A stretch of DNA of 64,000 bases from Bacillota bacterium (GTDB taxonomy: Bacteria; Bacillota; Bacilli; Alicyclobacillales; SLC66). The DNA is taken from contig JAKACV010000003.1 of NCBI GenBank assembly GCA_021821085.1, forward strand, positions 43,551 to 107,550, given 5' to 3'. The notes under the pieces were generated by a model that searched no databases, was not told the DNA's origin, and saw only the letters and a program-made list of their open reading frames with translations. Position 1 is the stretch's first letter; every line of letters begins with the position of its first letter. Positions 40,943 to 50,876 of the stretch are shown piece by piece. The translations under genes were made by a program, and so were the position numbers.

Positions 40943-41398
40943 TTAACGCGTGATTGATTGAATCGCCGAGAGCGGATATGATGAGCCATTAACTGTAATC
41001 ATAGGACCATTCGTTGAAGCCTGTACAGAAGTCACTGAACCTGTAACTTGTGAGCCACTTGCATTCGTTACAGAAACTGTAGCTCCAAGCAGTTGCAAGG
41101 CACCTGTCATTGTCTCGGAAGTCTGCAGCCCCTGAATTCCAGAGATCAAACTCTGCTCTCCTTGAGCTACATTTGTCATCTGCTCCAAAGACGAAAACTG
41201 GGCAAGTTGTGCGATGAACTGCGTATTGCTCTGTGGTGACAAGGGATTCTGATACTTCATTTGAGTCACGAGCAATTGTAAGAAAGCATTTTGTCCCAAT
41301 TGACTATTCGTTGAAAGTACTTGTGCTGGCGAAGTGCTGGATGATACGCCATTCGTAGTCGTTGAAGTACCCACTGAAGAACTTGGAATCGTACTCAT
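40943..41398 (-). CDS. flgD: Flagellar hook capping protein FlgD
   Basis: LGQNAFLQLLVTQMKYQNPLSPQSNTQFIAQLAQFSSLEQMTNV. Confidence 0.94.
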   Translation of the reverse strand: MSTIPSSSVGTSTTTNGVSSSTSPAQVLSTNSQLGQNAFLQLLVTQMKYQNPLSPQSNTQFIAQLAQFSSLEQMTNVAQGEQSLISGIQGLQTSETMTGALQLLGATVSVTNASGSQVTGSVTSVQASTNGPMITVNGSSYPLSAIQSITR

Positions 41399-41416
41399 TC
41401 TTTAATATTCCCCTCT

Positions 41417-42799
41417 CTAGGCTTTAGCGGAAAAACCGTTGTGCCGCAGTTCCGTCTCCACTTGTTCAAAGCGGTGCGCCATCGCTGCAGGTGCATCGTA
41501 TCCTGCGACACGTTGATGTACAGTCGCTGTCGTAGCAGTTTGAGCAAAACCACCATTTTGTTGACCCGAATCAGAGTGTATATCTACGGATACTGAACTG
41601 TAACCCTGTAATTGCAATTGATTGAGTAATTCTGTCAACTGACCTTGAATAAGCGATTGCGCCGCCCCAGTAGAAGTGACAAACTGTACTCGCAAACTCC
41701 CATTCCTTGATGTCGATAGGCTAAGTTGTAATTCCCCCAAATTGGCTGGCACTAAAGTCATCTCAACGGTTGAACGACCTAAAACTGATCGTTGCGCCAT
41801 TTGCTTTACAATCCATTGGCTCGCTTCAATCGCTAACTGCTGGGATGAAACCTGTAATTGTGATAATGATGTAGACCCAATCAACGGTTGTCCCGGAACG
41901 AAGTTAGTTTGTATAGATGTATTTGTCGGAGATCCGACCTGCAAGGATCCCTTTTTCTGAATGGACGGGATTTGTACTGTCCGTCCATCGGAATTCTCAG
42001 TAGCGATCCGCTTTGCAATATACGAATGAATTCGTTTTTTCACTCGTGTCATCATTTGGGCAGATACCCTAGACGATGCAAACATGCCTCGTGTGCCTAC
42101 TTTCACACCTCGCAAAACTTGGTTCCCCTTAGCCGAGACCCTTGCCCGCTGCGAGATAGAAGTCAATCCAGATCGACTGGAAGCAGCTACTGTGGTCAAT
42201 GTTTGTGCCGTAGATACAGACAATGGGACGTGTAATTTCGTCTTCGATTTCGACACGAGAGGAGGAAGTTGCGAACCCACTTTCACCTGATTCTTGTTCT
42301 GCATGGTGAGTACATTAGTTCCGCGAATTACCACACCCCGCGCGGAGTGCCCCTGGAACTTCCCACTCACCACGACTGCAGGTGACGCGCCATCTTGCTG
42401 TCCCTGTGGCAAAGTGGAGACTGAAGACGACATGCCCTTTCCTTCACTTCCAACAGGTGACTTCTTTCCCGTGTGGAGCGTGGGCTGCGAAATAGGTTGT
42501 ACCCCTGCATTCCACACGGTTGCATTCGCAGTTAATCTCGCTGTGATGACATGCTGCACCTTGCGATCATGTTTATGGGGTGACTGCACGAGAGTCTCGC
42601 CACTTTTTTGTTTACTTCGCCCTGTATTTTGACCTGTTTTCTCCAATACGATGGAATGAAAACCGTTTTGCGTTTTGGTAGACACCTTGACATTACCACG
42701 AATATTACCTATTGATGCCTTCTTATTCACAGTGATTCCTTGTCCGTTTTGTGTATGCTCATGCAATGATAATTGTGAGACACTGATTGGGCGTTCCAC
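41417..42799 (-). CDS. fliK: Flagellar hook-length control protein FliK
   Basis: 460 aa; C-terminal ...STVEMTLVPANLGELQLSLSTSRNGSLRVQFVTSTGAAQSLIQGQLTELLNQLQLQGYSSVSVDI. Confidence 0.88.
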   Translation of the reverse strand: MERPISVSQLSLHEHTQNGQGITVNKKASIGNIRGNVKVSTKTQNGFHSIVLEKTGQNTGRSKQKSGETLVQSPHKHDRKVQHVITARLTANATVWNAGVQPISQPTLHTGKKSPVGSEGKGMSSSVSTLPQGQQDGASPAVVVSGKFQGHSARGVVIRGTNVLTMQNKNQVKVGSQLPPLVSKSKTKLHVPLSVSTAQTLTTVAASSRSGLTSISQRARVSAKGNQVLRGVKVGTRGMFASSRVSAQMMTRVKKRIHSYIAKRIATENSDGRTVQIPSIQKKGSLQVGSPTNTSIQTNFVPGQPLIGSTSLSQLQVSSQQLAIEASQWIVKQMAQRSVLGRSTVEMTLVPANLGELQLSLSTSRNGSLRVQFVTSTGAAQSLIQGQLTELLNQLQLQGYSSVSVDIHSDSGQQNGGFAQTATTATVHQRVAGYDAPAAMAHRFEQVETELRHNGFSAKA

Positions 42800-42874
42800 G
42801 TGAATTGTTCACCTCCTCTATATGCCAAGAAATACTGCCTCACATCACCTCGTTCCCGTCAGCCTGTAGCACTC

Positions 42875-43480
42875 TCACGCACCAGCCTGCAATAATTTCG
42901 CCGCTTGTTTAGGCGGAATCACAGCGAGAATCGACGCCTGATCTGCCGCACTCATATTTTTCAAAATAAGCACTTGTTGATATGTTGAAAGTTGCATCAA
43001 AATTGCAGCTGCTTGTTGAGAGGACATATTTGCATATACCACTGCCTCTTTCGATGCCGAAGTCGCGGCATTTTGCATTTTCTTGAGTTCAACTTGCAAC
43101 TGCTTGAGGTTAGCCTCAGTACTTGCAAATCGTTGATCAGACTGTGTTAGCTGTTGTTTCATAGTCGCCACTTGACTATCCAACTTTTTAATAATGATTT
43201 CCTTTTGCGCCAATTGAACAGATGCCACAGTGGCTGCTGATGATGGGGTGGCTACTGCCTTGCCATGACTATTCAACAGGTGAGAGCCCTCCATTTGGCC
43301 AATGCGGGAACCAATGGTTCCAATCACATTGTATCCAAGAATTTGCAAGGCCAAAGCCGCAAAAATAGCGGTAGCTACGATGGGCAAAATCACGTAATAA
43401 AAGATCCACGAAATTGATTGCGATCGACGAGTTTGATGATCATTGCCTTTCTCCACAACCTGCTTCCCCTTACTCTTCAT
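42875..43480 (-). CDS. MotE/YlxF-like protein (MgtE-N-like C-terminal domain)
   Basis: N-terminal TM, coiled coil, YANMSSQQAAAILMQLSTYQQVLILKNMSAADQASILAVIPPKQAAKL. Confidence 0.75.
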   Translation of the reverse strand: MKSKGKQVVEKGNDHQTRRSQSISWIFYYVILPIVATAIFAALALQILGYNVIGTIGSRIGQMEGSHLLNSHGKAVATPSSAATVASVQLAQKEIIIKKLDSQVATMKQQLTQSDQRFASTEANLKQLQVELKKMQNAATSASKEAVVYANMSSQQAAAILMQLSTYQQVLILKNMSAADQASILAVIPPKQAAKLLQAGA

Positions 43481-43913
43481 AGTCGGCCCCTAGATGTCTA
43501 CGATTTAATGCTAACTCGTCATTCACGCCAATCTCACGTCGTTCCTTTGCTCGCTGGGCTGAAACAGCCACCTGTTCATCTAATATTTTCCATGTTTCGG
43601 ATTTTTGATAAGCCACTTTTGTCTGTTCGATCGCATCTCTGAGAGTTAGCTCTAAGTTTCCCATCAACTGCTCTTGATTCGCTAGTTGCTCACCTAAGAA
43701 CGCTTCATAGAGATGCCACTGAAGTACATCAGAAGCTGTAGATGCAATTTCCCTTTTTGCCGAATCAACCGCCTCAAATGCCGTTCGAGTAGCATCTACT
43801 TCTTCTCTCATCATACGTGTACGCGTATAAATGTGCTGCTGCTGTTGTTCCTTTGCCATCAACACGCGAGCATACAGTTGATCCAAACGATATATTTGCT
43901 TACGATCCTTCAT
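43470..43913 (-). CDS. fliJ: Flagellar export protein FliJ
   Basis: 147 aa coiled-coil protein immediately downstream of fliI. Confidence 0.82.
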   Translation of the reverse strand: MKDRKQIYRLDQLYARVLMAKEQQQQHIYTRTRMMREEVDATRTAFEAVDSAKREIASTASDVLQWHLYEAFLGEQLANQEQLMGNLELTLRDAIEQTKVAYQKSETWKILDEQVAVSAQRAKERREIGVNDELALNRRHLGADYEE

Positions 43914-45244
43914 TCAGTCACCACTCCCTGCGCAATGGCCTGAAGCACTTGCACTGTCGATTGAAAATCAGTGGTTTCATCCCGTCTTTGCCGCAAAAAC
44001 GTAAGCAAGTGCGGTTCCGTCGCAATAGCAAGATCAGCCGTATGATCAGTTCCCTTTTGATAAGCTCCAATGCGAATCAAATCCTCAACTTCGCGTTTTG
44101 CAGCAAGTAAGGACCGCACTTGCATAGCGGCCTGAAGCTGATCTTTCGAAACAAGCTCGCTCATCAAACGACTAACACTTTGCAACGGGTCAAGCGCTGG
44201 GAAGTGGCCCTTATTAGCCAATTCGCGACTAAGCACAAAGTGACCATCCAAAATCCCTCGCACCGCATCTGCAATCGGATCTTGCATATCATCGCCATCC
44301 ACAAGAACAGTATAAATTCCTGTAATGGCGCCCCGCTTTGCACGACCTGCCCGTTCCAACAATTTGGGCAGTAAATTAAACACGGATGGAGTATATCCCC
44401 GAGCAGTAGGAGGTTCGCCAACTGCTAACCCCAATTCGCGTTGCGCCATGGCAAACCGCGTAACGGAATCCATCATAAGCGCTACTTGAAGGCCCTGATC
44501 GCGAAAATACTCAGCAATTGCCGTAGCGGTAAAGGCGCCTTTCACCCGGACTAGAGCAGGCTGATCAGATGTTGCGACAACAACAACGGAACGTTTACGA
44601 CCTTCAGGACCAAGATCTCGTTCGATAAACTCCCTAACTTCACGACCTCGTTCCCCGATCAGGCCAATGACGTTCACATCTGCTTCGCTGTTCTTTGCAA
44701 TCATCCCAAGTAAAGTACTCTTTCCTACTCCGCTGCCTGCAAATAATCCGACACGTTGTCCCTTTCCAACCGTCAACAGTCCATCAATGGCCCGCACACC
44801 AGTGCAAAGGGGGGTATCGATAAGTGGACGTGATAAAGGCGATGGAGGAGTGCGGTAAAGCGGCGCCCACTCGTTAGTAGCTAGAGGTTCACGACCATCT
44901 ATCGGGTTACCAAGTCCATCGACAACTCGACCCAACAATTCAAATCCTACTCGTACCTTCAGAGACTCCCCGGTCGCTCGAACTTCGCTGCCAGGTGACA
45001 GACCCTCCACAGAACCTAGTGGCATCAACAGCACATCGTCACGACGAAATCCGACTACTTCACACAAAGATTCGCCACCTGTGTCTGACTTCACAATACA
45101 GATGTCACCAATACGAGCCGCAGGTCCCTTCGATTCGATCGTGAGTCCAATAACCTTCTCGATGCGTCCATGCACTCGATGCAATTTGATCTCATCTAGA
45201 CATTGAAAATAGCGAGTTTCTTGCTCATTCATCGAGATGGTCAC
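43910..45244 (-). CDS. fliI: Flagellum-specific ATP synthase FliI
   Basis: GLFAGSGVGKSTLLGMIAKN, GLIGERGREVREFIERDLG, YTPSVFNLLPKLLERAG. Confidence 0.97.
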   Translation of the reverse strand: MTISMNEQETRYFQCLDEIKLHRVHGRIEKVIGLTIESKGPAARIGDICIVKSDTGGESLCEVVGFRRDDVLLMPLGSVEGLSPGSEVRATGESLKVRVGFELLGRVVDGLGNPIDGREPLATNEWAPLYRTPPSPLSRPLIDTPLCTGVRAIDGLLTVGKGQRVGLFAGSGVGKSTLLGMIAKNSEADVNVIGLIGERGREVREFIERDLGPEGRKRSVVVVATSDQPALVRVKGAFTATAIAEYFRDQGLQVALMMDSVTRFAMAQRELGLAVGEPPTARGYTPSVFNLLPKLLERAGRAKRGAITGIYTVLVDGDDMQDPIADAVRGILDGHFVLSRELANKGHFPALDPLQSVSRLMSELVSKDQLQAAMQVRSLLAAKREVEDLIRIGAYQKGTDHTADLAIATEPHLLTFLRQRRDETTDFQSTVQVLQAIAQGVVTE

Positions 45245-46049
45245 TCTCTTCCCACTCCTGTGCGCATTTCAACAATGCTCTCTCAACCTCAGCAAAACGC
45301 GTAGACAGGCGACAATCCACACTACCAATTTCCGTCACAATCACGACATCGCCTATTGCCAAGTGGGCATCCGATACGATAATCAGTTCTGCATTGTGCT
45401 GTAATGCTCGGTTAAACTGTTCACGCCGCTCAAGCGCCACGTCGAGTTCGGATGGCGACACCCTCACTTCTACTCGCTTTGCTTTATCAACCTCAATAAG
45501 CAAATCAGTAAGAAGTCGAGCCGCAACATTGCCATCCGTCTGAATATGTGAGGCTACAACCTTTTTTGCCACCTGAAGGGCAAGAGAGATGATCACTGAC
45601 TCCGACTCGCGGACTCGCCGCTTATGTTCCTTTTCGGCACGTACTAACACTTCTTCAGCTTGAAGAATCAACTCCGCATAGTGCGCCTTCGCATTTGCCT
45701 CACCTATACGAAACCCTTCGTTCTCCCCTGCTTCGTGTGCTTTCTGTCGGATCACTTGATCTTCCTTACGGGCGTCCTCTAACAATTGATGTGCAGCTTC
45801 CTGCGTTTTTTCCAGCAATTCACGTCCTTGTTCATTTATCAAGAACAAGTCATGTTGCTTCTTCTGAATCTCTATTTCTAAAGCCTGCAGTTGCGATTCT
45901 TTTGCGACGATTTCCTCCTGCGCTACAGACTGATTGACACACGCCTGAGTGGCTGAACTCTCCGCAATGCTCGGTGTAACTACGACAGAAATCATACGAG
46001 TTGGCAAATCCTTAGAAAGTAGTCGTAGAATCTTAGACAAGGACGTCAT
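45225..46049 (-). CDS. fliH: Flagellar assembly protein FliH
   Basis: Coiled-coil followed by VIISLALQVAKKVVASHI...VRVSPSELDVAL; start MTSLSKILRLL with GGAGG SD. Confidence 0.88.
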   Translation of the reverse strand: MTSLSKILRLLSKDLPTRMISVVVTPSIAESSATQACVNQSVAQEEIVAKESQLQALEIEIQKKQHDLFLINEQGRELLEKTQEAAHQLLEDARKEDQVIRQKAHEAGENEGFRIGEANAKAHYAELILQAEEVLVRAEKEHKRRVRESESVIISLALQVAKKVVASHIQTDGNVAARLLTDLLIEVDKAKRVEVRVSPSELDVALERREQFNRALQHNAELIIVSDAHLAIGDVVIVTEIGSVDCRLSTRFAEVERALLKCAQEWEESDHLDE

Positions 46050-47052
46050 CTCCTCCACCACGACTGATGACGATTTCTCCCATATCTTCAAGCTGGCGAA
46101 TTTGCGCAACAATGCGCTGTTGTGCATCCTCTACATCTCGCAGACGAACAGGACCTGCAAATTCCATATCCTGCTTAAACGTTTCCACCATGCGCTTCGA
46201 CATGTTGCGATAGATTGCCTCTTGTACATCTTCACTCGCTGTTCGCAATGCGAGTTGCAAATCAGACTGCTCAACCTCGCGAATGACCCGCTGAATCGCC
46301 CGATTGTCAAGAAAGACAATATCTTCAAACACAAACATCCGCTTTTTAATCTCTTCAGCTAACTCTGGATCGCTTTCTTCTAAATGTTCCAAAATACTCT
46401 TTTCTGTCGCGCGGTCCACTCCGTTTATAATTTGAACGATCGCATCGAGTCCACCTACGTTCATCGAGTCCGGTGACGCAGTTTGCGCAAGTTTATTTTC
46501 CAACACTCGTTCAACGGTAGTCACAACTTCCGGACTCATTGCATCCATCGTCGCGATGCGACGCGCCACTTCTGTCCGCAAAGCAGTTGGTAAAGCACCT
46601 AAAATTGTGGATGCTTGCAAAGCGTCTAAATAAGAGAGAACCAGTGCGATCGTCTGCGGATGTTCATTTTGAATAAAGCTCAACACTTGACTTGGATTCG
46701 CTTTACGAGCGAACTCAAACGGTCTCACTTGCAAAGACGCAGTCAAACGATCAATAATAGCGATTGCCCGTTCTGAGCCAAGCGCCTTTTGCAAAACCTC
46801 CCTGGCATATTCGATCCCACCTTGAGATATGTAATCCTGCGCCACCGCCAACTCGTGAAACTCTTTTAGAATCGAGGAACGTTCTATACTCTCAACACGG
46901 CGTAAAGCAGCAATTTCTAAGGTTAAATCTTCGATTTCATCTTCGCGCAAATGGTGATAGACCGTGGAGGCCACCTCAGGTCCGAGTGCAATGAGCAAAA
47001 TCGCAGCTTTTTGGCGATTAGAAAAATGATCACTTCGCGCCATTGCCCACAC
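46033..47052 (-). CDS. fliG: Flagellar motor switch protein FliG
   Basis: 339 aa; NRQKAAILLIALGPEVASTVYHHL, ENEHPQTIALVLSYL-type EHPQ motif, C-terminal torque-helix region. Confidence 0.96.
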   Translation of the reverse strand: MWAMARSDHFSNRQKAAILLIALGPEVASTVYHHLREDEIEDLTLEIAALRRVESIERSSILKEFHELAVAQDYISQGGIEYAREVLQKALGSERAIAIIDRLTASLQVRPFEFARKANPSQVLSFIQNEHPQTIALVLSYLDALQASTILGALPTALRTEVARRIATMDAMSPEVVTTVERVLENKLAQTASPDSMNVGGLDAIVQIINGVDRATEKSILEHLEESDPELAEEIKKRMFVFEDIVFLDNRAIQRVIREVEQSDLQLALRTASEDVQEAIYRNMSKRMVETFKQDMEFAGPVRLRDVEDAQQRIVAQIRQLEDMGEIVISRGGGDDVLV

Positions 47053-47054
47053 CC

Positions 47055-48590
47055 CTATTCCTCAGACAACCATGTACGCAATAACGAAGCAAATGCGTCT
47101 GGTTTCTTAACTGCTAACTCTTGAAGCTGTTTTGACAAAGTGACATCCTCTGGTTCTTGTGGCGGACTGGAGAGTGTTGCAACCGATAAAGAATCAATCG
47201 CATCATCCGTTAGGCGTTTGCGATTGCGCGAACGAACAATCATAACCGTGGCTATACCGCCCCCGATCAACAACAGCGCAGCGAGCCCCCCGACTGCAAG
47301 TGGTGAATTATAAAAACTCGGCGCCACAGGTGTACTCCCTTGTCCAACAGCAAACGGAATACCGAGCACTGTAACACTGGGAGATATTTTCCCAGTCGCC
47401 TGTTGCCCCATAGACGTCAAAACATACGACTGAATACTCTGCGTTAACGGTTTCGTCAATTTAATGGCATTTGCATTAATTAATACACTCACCGTATACC
47501 CCTGTAGCTGCATCGGATCATACGTGGTCGCCGTATTTGTATAACTATTATCGTAATTCGTTGTCGACGAACGATTTGCCGAAGAAGACCCAGTCCCAGC
47601 TCCTTGCGTCCCGTAAGTCGGGAGATTAGGATTTTGTGTCGCCTGACCCGCAACACCACCTATCGTAGTGCCCCCACCTGTACTTGAAGACGATTGCGCC
47701 TGTACTGATAGGGTTGGACCTTGTTTAACGATGTGTTGATGTTGCGTCACCTGATTGAAAGTCACATTGGCATGGACCACAACTTCTACATTTCCCGGTC
47801 CCACCAATTTCATCAAGCTTGTTTTTAATTGACCAGCCATTGACTGATCTAGCGCATTGCGCATGTTGAGTTCGGTTGTCAATTGACTAGATGCAGTCAT
47901 GCCAGAAGAGTTCACACTACCATTTGAGAGATCATTGCCATACTGATCGATGACCGATACTTGATTCGCATTCAGTCCTTGTACGGCATGAGCAACAAGC
48001 TGTTGAATGCCAAAGACCTGATTTGGCGCTAGCGCTGCTCCAGCCCCAACTGTGATGACGACGGAGGCTTTGGCTCCCGTATCCACACTGGGATCAAGAA
48101 ATGTTTGCTGTTGCGGAACTACGATGTTTACTTGCGCGTTTTGGACTCCATTAATCGAATCAATCGATTGGGCAATCCGTTGTTCAAGCACGTCAAGCGT
48201 CTGCAGATTCAATTCTTGCGAGGTCATACCAAACAAGTTTCCTTGATTAAAAATCGAAGAATATTGAATTGTACCACTCGCAGGAAGCCCATTCATCGCC
48301 ATATCGATGCGCACCTTATCCGCATCTGCTGCAGGAACAAGAATGCTGTTGCCTTGTAATTGATAAGGAATTTTCATCTGATCGAGCTTTTGCGTAATCT
48401 CGCCTGCGGATTTCGCTCCTAAATTCGAAAAAACAACTTGATAATTAGGATTTAGAAAAATAAACGAGAGAATAATAATAGTCAAGAAAAAAAATATAAC
48501 AATGAGAAAGAGATTTCGACGTTGCCGCGACTCCAACCCCTGATAGTAATTCTTCACTCGCGCCACCAGGTTTGTTAAAACTTCATTCAT
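47055..48590 (-). CDS. fliF: Flagellar MS-ring protein FliF
   Basis: 511 aa, two TM segments, YQVVFSNLGAKSAGEITQKLDQMKIPYQL. Confidence 0.96.
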   Translation of the reverse strand: MNEVLTNLVARVKNYYQGLESRQRRNLFLIVIFFFLTIIILSFIFLNPNYQVVFSNLGAKSAGEITQKLDQMKIPYQLQGNSILVPAADADKVRIDMAMNGLPASGTIQYSSIFNQGNLFGMTSQELNLQTLDVLEQRIAQSIDSINGVQNAQVNIVVPQQQTFLDPSVDTGAKASVVITVGAGAALAPNQVFGIQQLVAHAVQGLNANQVSVIDQYGNDLSNGSVNSSGMTASSQLTTELNMRNALDQSMAGQLKTSLMKLVGPGNVEVVVHANVTFNQVTQHQHIVKQGPTLSVQAQSSSSTGGGTTIGGVAGQATQNPNLPTYGTQGAGTGSSSANRSSTTNYDNSYTNTATTYDPMQLQGYTVSVLINANAIKLTKPLTQSIQSYVLTSMGQQATGKISPSVTVLGIPFAVGQGSTPVAPSFYNSPLAVGGLAALLLIGGGIATVMIVRSRNRKRLTDDAIDSLSVATLSSPPQEPEDVTLSKQLQELAVKKPDAFASLLRTWLSEE

Positions 48591-48617
48591 CTGCTTATAT
48601 CCACCTTAGCGCCAGCA

Positions 48618-48911
48618 TTAAATCTGCATATTCATGATTTGGTTATAAGCGGAGATTACCCGATTTCGCACCTGCACTGCCAACTCAACCGACAAATCAG
48701 CTTTGGTAGCCGAAGTCATGACAGTTGCGATATTGGTTGCAGATCCACTAGCAAGTCCGATCCCCTGTTGTTCTGCCTGTGTTACTGATTGATTAACCGA
48801 TTGCAATGCATGCCCAAGCAAAGAGGAAAATCCCCCACCACCTGAAGTACTGGTCGTGGTGGGAGCAGGGTTCATTGCTACATTACCGATACCGCCGATT
48901 GCCTGAATCAT
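48618..48911 (-). CDS. fliE: Flagellar hook-basal body protein FliE
   Basis: 97 aa, KADLSVELAVQVRNRVISAYNQIMNMQI C-terminus. Confidence 0.94.
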   Translation of the reverse strand: MIQAIGGIGNVAMNPAPTTTSTSGGGGFSSLLGHALQSVNQSVTQAEQQGIGLASGSATNIATVMTSATKADLSVELAVQVRNRVISAYNQIMNMQI

Positions 48912-48920
48912 CTATTACTC

Positions 48921-49364
48921 CTACTTTCCGAGTGAAATCGATTGTACATCCATCGTTTTTGCTGCATTAAACGCAGTTACATTTGCTTCATACGCGCGCG
49001 ATGCCGAAATCATATCAACCATCTGCGTTGATATATTCACATTGGGCATCTGGACATAGCCGTTTACCGCATTAGGGCTACTTGGATCATAAACTAATTT
49101 AAACGGTGCTGGACTGCCCACAATCGCGGATACCTGAACGCCTTGTCCAACAGTTCCAGTCGCATGATTCAATGCGCTAGTGAAAGACGATCCATTTGCC
49201 GCTGGGCTAAAGACTACCTCTTGCGCGCGATAAGGCCCTCCTTGCGGTGTGCGAGTCGTATTCGCATTTGCAATGTTGTTCGCGATCACATCCAACCATG
49301 TTCGATTAGCCGTTAATCCCGAACCACTTATCGACATCCCGTCAAACAATCCCACTGCGATCAA
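48921..49364 (-). CDS. flgC: Flagellar basal-body rod protein FlgC
   Basis: MSISGSGLTANRTWLDVIANNIANANTTRT, MVDMISASRAYEANVTAFNAAKTM. Confidence 0.95.
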   Translation of the reverse strand: MIAVGLFDGMSISGSGLTANRTWLDVIANNIANANTTRTPQGGPYRAQEVVFSPAANGSSFTSALNHATGTVGQGVQVSAIVGSPAPFKLVYDPSSPNAVNGYVQMPNVNISTQMVDMISASRAYEANVTAFNAAKTMDVQSISLGK

Positions 49365-49798
49365 CTCCCCAAAATGGCTGTTCGAAGCATCGAAAATTGA
49401 TCATTCACATCCTGTACCAAAGCGCCATACTTCACTTGATTCTGTGCAAGAGCACTCATTTCTGCATCTACATTCACATTGTTTCCATTCGTACTAACTG
49501 AAGTTGATGTATCAGTGGAAATCACAGGTGCAACTGTTCCGAGTCTCCCTGTCTGACCGCTGGTAATCCCAAGATCAGCCGGATTATTAGATTCAAGCGG
49601 CAATTGTGAACTGACTGCACCTTGTAATCCGCTCTGCCCAAGCTGGCTCTGAAGTAATGACTCAAAATGAACCTGTTCACGTTTATATCCGGGTGTATTT
49701 ACATTAGCAATATTATTCGCATAGACTTGTTGGCGTAATAAACTGGCATTTAGAGCAGATTGCATAGCATTCATATAAACAGAATCAAGTAAAGCCAC
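49361..49798 (-). CDS. flgB: Flagellar basal-body rod protein FlgB
   Basis: 145 aa; LLRQQVYANNIANVNTPGYKREQVHFE. Confidence 0.95.
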   Translation of the reverse strand: MALLDSVYMNAMQSALNASLLRQQVYANNIANVNTPGYKREQVHFESLLQSQLGQSGLQGAVSSQLPLESNNPADLGITSGQTGRLGTVAPVISTDTSTSVSTNGNNVNVDAEMSALAQNQVKYGALVQDVNDQFSMLRTAILGS

Positions 49799-49875
49799 TA
49801 GATCCCCACCCCCATTAACAAAACTTCACTTATAACTACTTCATTCGCCATAAATCGCGGAAATCCTGCAATTAA

Positions 49876-49892
49876 CTCGACCAAATTCGACA
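49876..49892 (-). promoter_or_regulatory. Candidate tandem Spo0A boxes upstream of flgB
   Basis: Minus strand TGTCGAATTTGGTCGAG: exact 0A box TGTCGAA followed 10 bp later by a degenerate GGTCGAG. Confidence 0.3.
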
Positions 49893-49930
49893 AAGAGGGG
49901 TCGATTTTCTGCGCTGCTTCCAATCATTTT

Positions 49931-49966
49931 ACAAAAAATAGCCTTCTCCAAAAAATCAGAGAAGGC
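49931..49966 (-). terminator. Intrinsic terminator downstream of codY
   Basis: Minus strand GCCTTCTCTGATTTTTTGGAGAAGGCTATTTTTTG. Confidence 0.85.
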
Positions 49967-50080
49967 GACTATCACCATTTCGCAAGTTTCTAAATGATTA
50001 TCTTATATCGTGTGACGACACACCCAGTATGACCAGATCCCTATCCCACGTCAATTGTACTCTCATAAACGGCGAATAGC

Positions 50081-50860
50081 CTAACGATTGCGAACTTTAT
50101 CCAATTGAGGCAAAAGCTTATCATTGAGAATACGAATATAGGTACCCTTCATTCCAAGTGAGCGGGACTCAATCACGCCAGCACTTTCCAATTTCCGCAG
50201 AGCATTCACAATTACTGAACGCGTAATGCCTACTCGATCAGCAACTTTACTCGCAACGAGTAGTCCTTCGCGACCATCCAATTCCTCGAAAATATGTTCA
50301 ATCGCCTCTAATTCACTAAAGGACAAAGAATCAACCGCCATTTGGACAACAGCGCGCGATCTTGTTTCCTCTTCCATTTCATGCGCACGTGACCGTAAGA
50401 TTTCCATGCCAACAACCGTTGCCCCATACTCACCAAGTAACAGATCCTCATCCGTAAATTCAGAGTTAAAACGCGCTAAAATTAGTGTGCCTAAACGCTC
50501 ACCGCCACCAATAACCGGTACAATCGTGGCATATTTCTTGGAGAACATTTGTGTAATCGCCTCTGGAAACACACAAAAAGGGTCTTCATCATCAATGTTT
50601 GCTGCAGTCACATCATGACGCAACAACTGCGTATGATAATCCCTAGGAAATACCCGCTGTGAGAGTACTTCCTCATTCGTCACAGACTTCTCAAACTCAT
50701 GCACAATCGCATAACCTAAGATTTTACCGGAACGCGAAACCACAAATACATTCGCTGCAATAACTTCCCTCATCACTTCTGCCATTTCTACGAAATCTAC
50801 AAATTGTCCAGCGCGCTGCAATAATCGATTAATTCTCCTCGTTTTCGCTAACAAATCCAC
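50081..50860 (-). CDS. codY: GTP-sensing transcriptional pleiotropic repressor CodY
   Basis: 259 aa; GAF domain and C-terminal w[50 protein letters not shown]. Confidence 0.97.
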   Translation of the reverse strand: MDLLAKTRRINRLLQRAGQFVDFVEMAEVMREVIAANVFVVSRSGKILGYAIVHEFEKSVTNEEVLSQRVFPRDYHTQLLRHDVTAANIDDEDPFCVFPEAITQMFSKKYATIVPVIGGGERLGTLILARFNSEFTDEDLLLGEYGATVVGMEILRSRAHEMEEETRSRAVVQMAVDSLSFSELEAIEHIFEELDGREGLLVASKVADRVGITRSVIVNALRKLESAGVIESRSLGMKGTYIRILNDKLLPQLDKVRNR

Positions 50861-50876
50861 TAGATATTCCTCCTGT

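Noticed and set aside
40765-40989. 74-aa ORF spanning the flgD-flbD junction as a hook-gene remnant
   Set aside because: Starts inside flgD out of frame and shows no FlgE-like motif (no NNIAN or hook D0/D1 sequence); not supported as a gene
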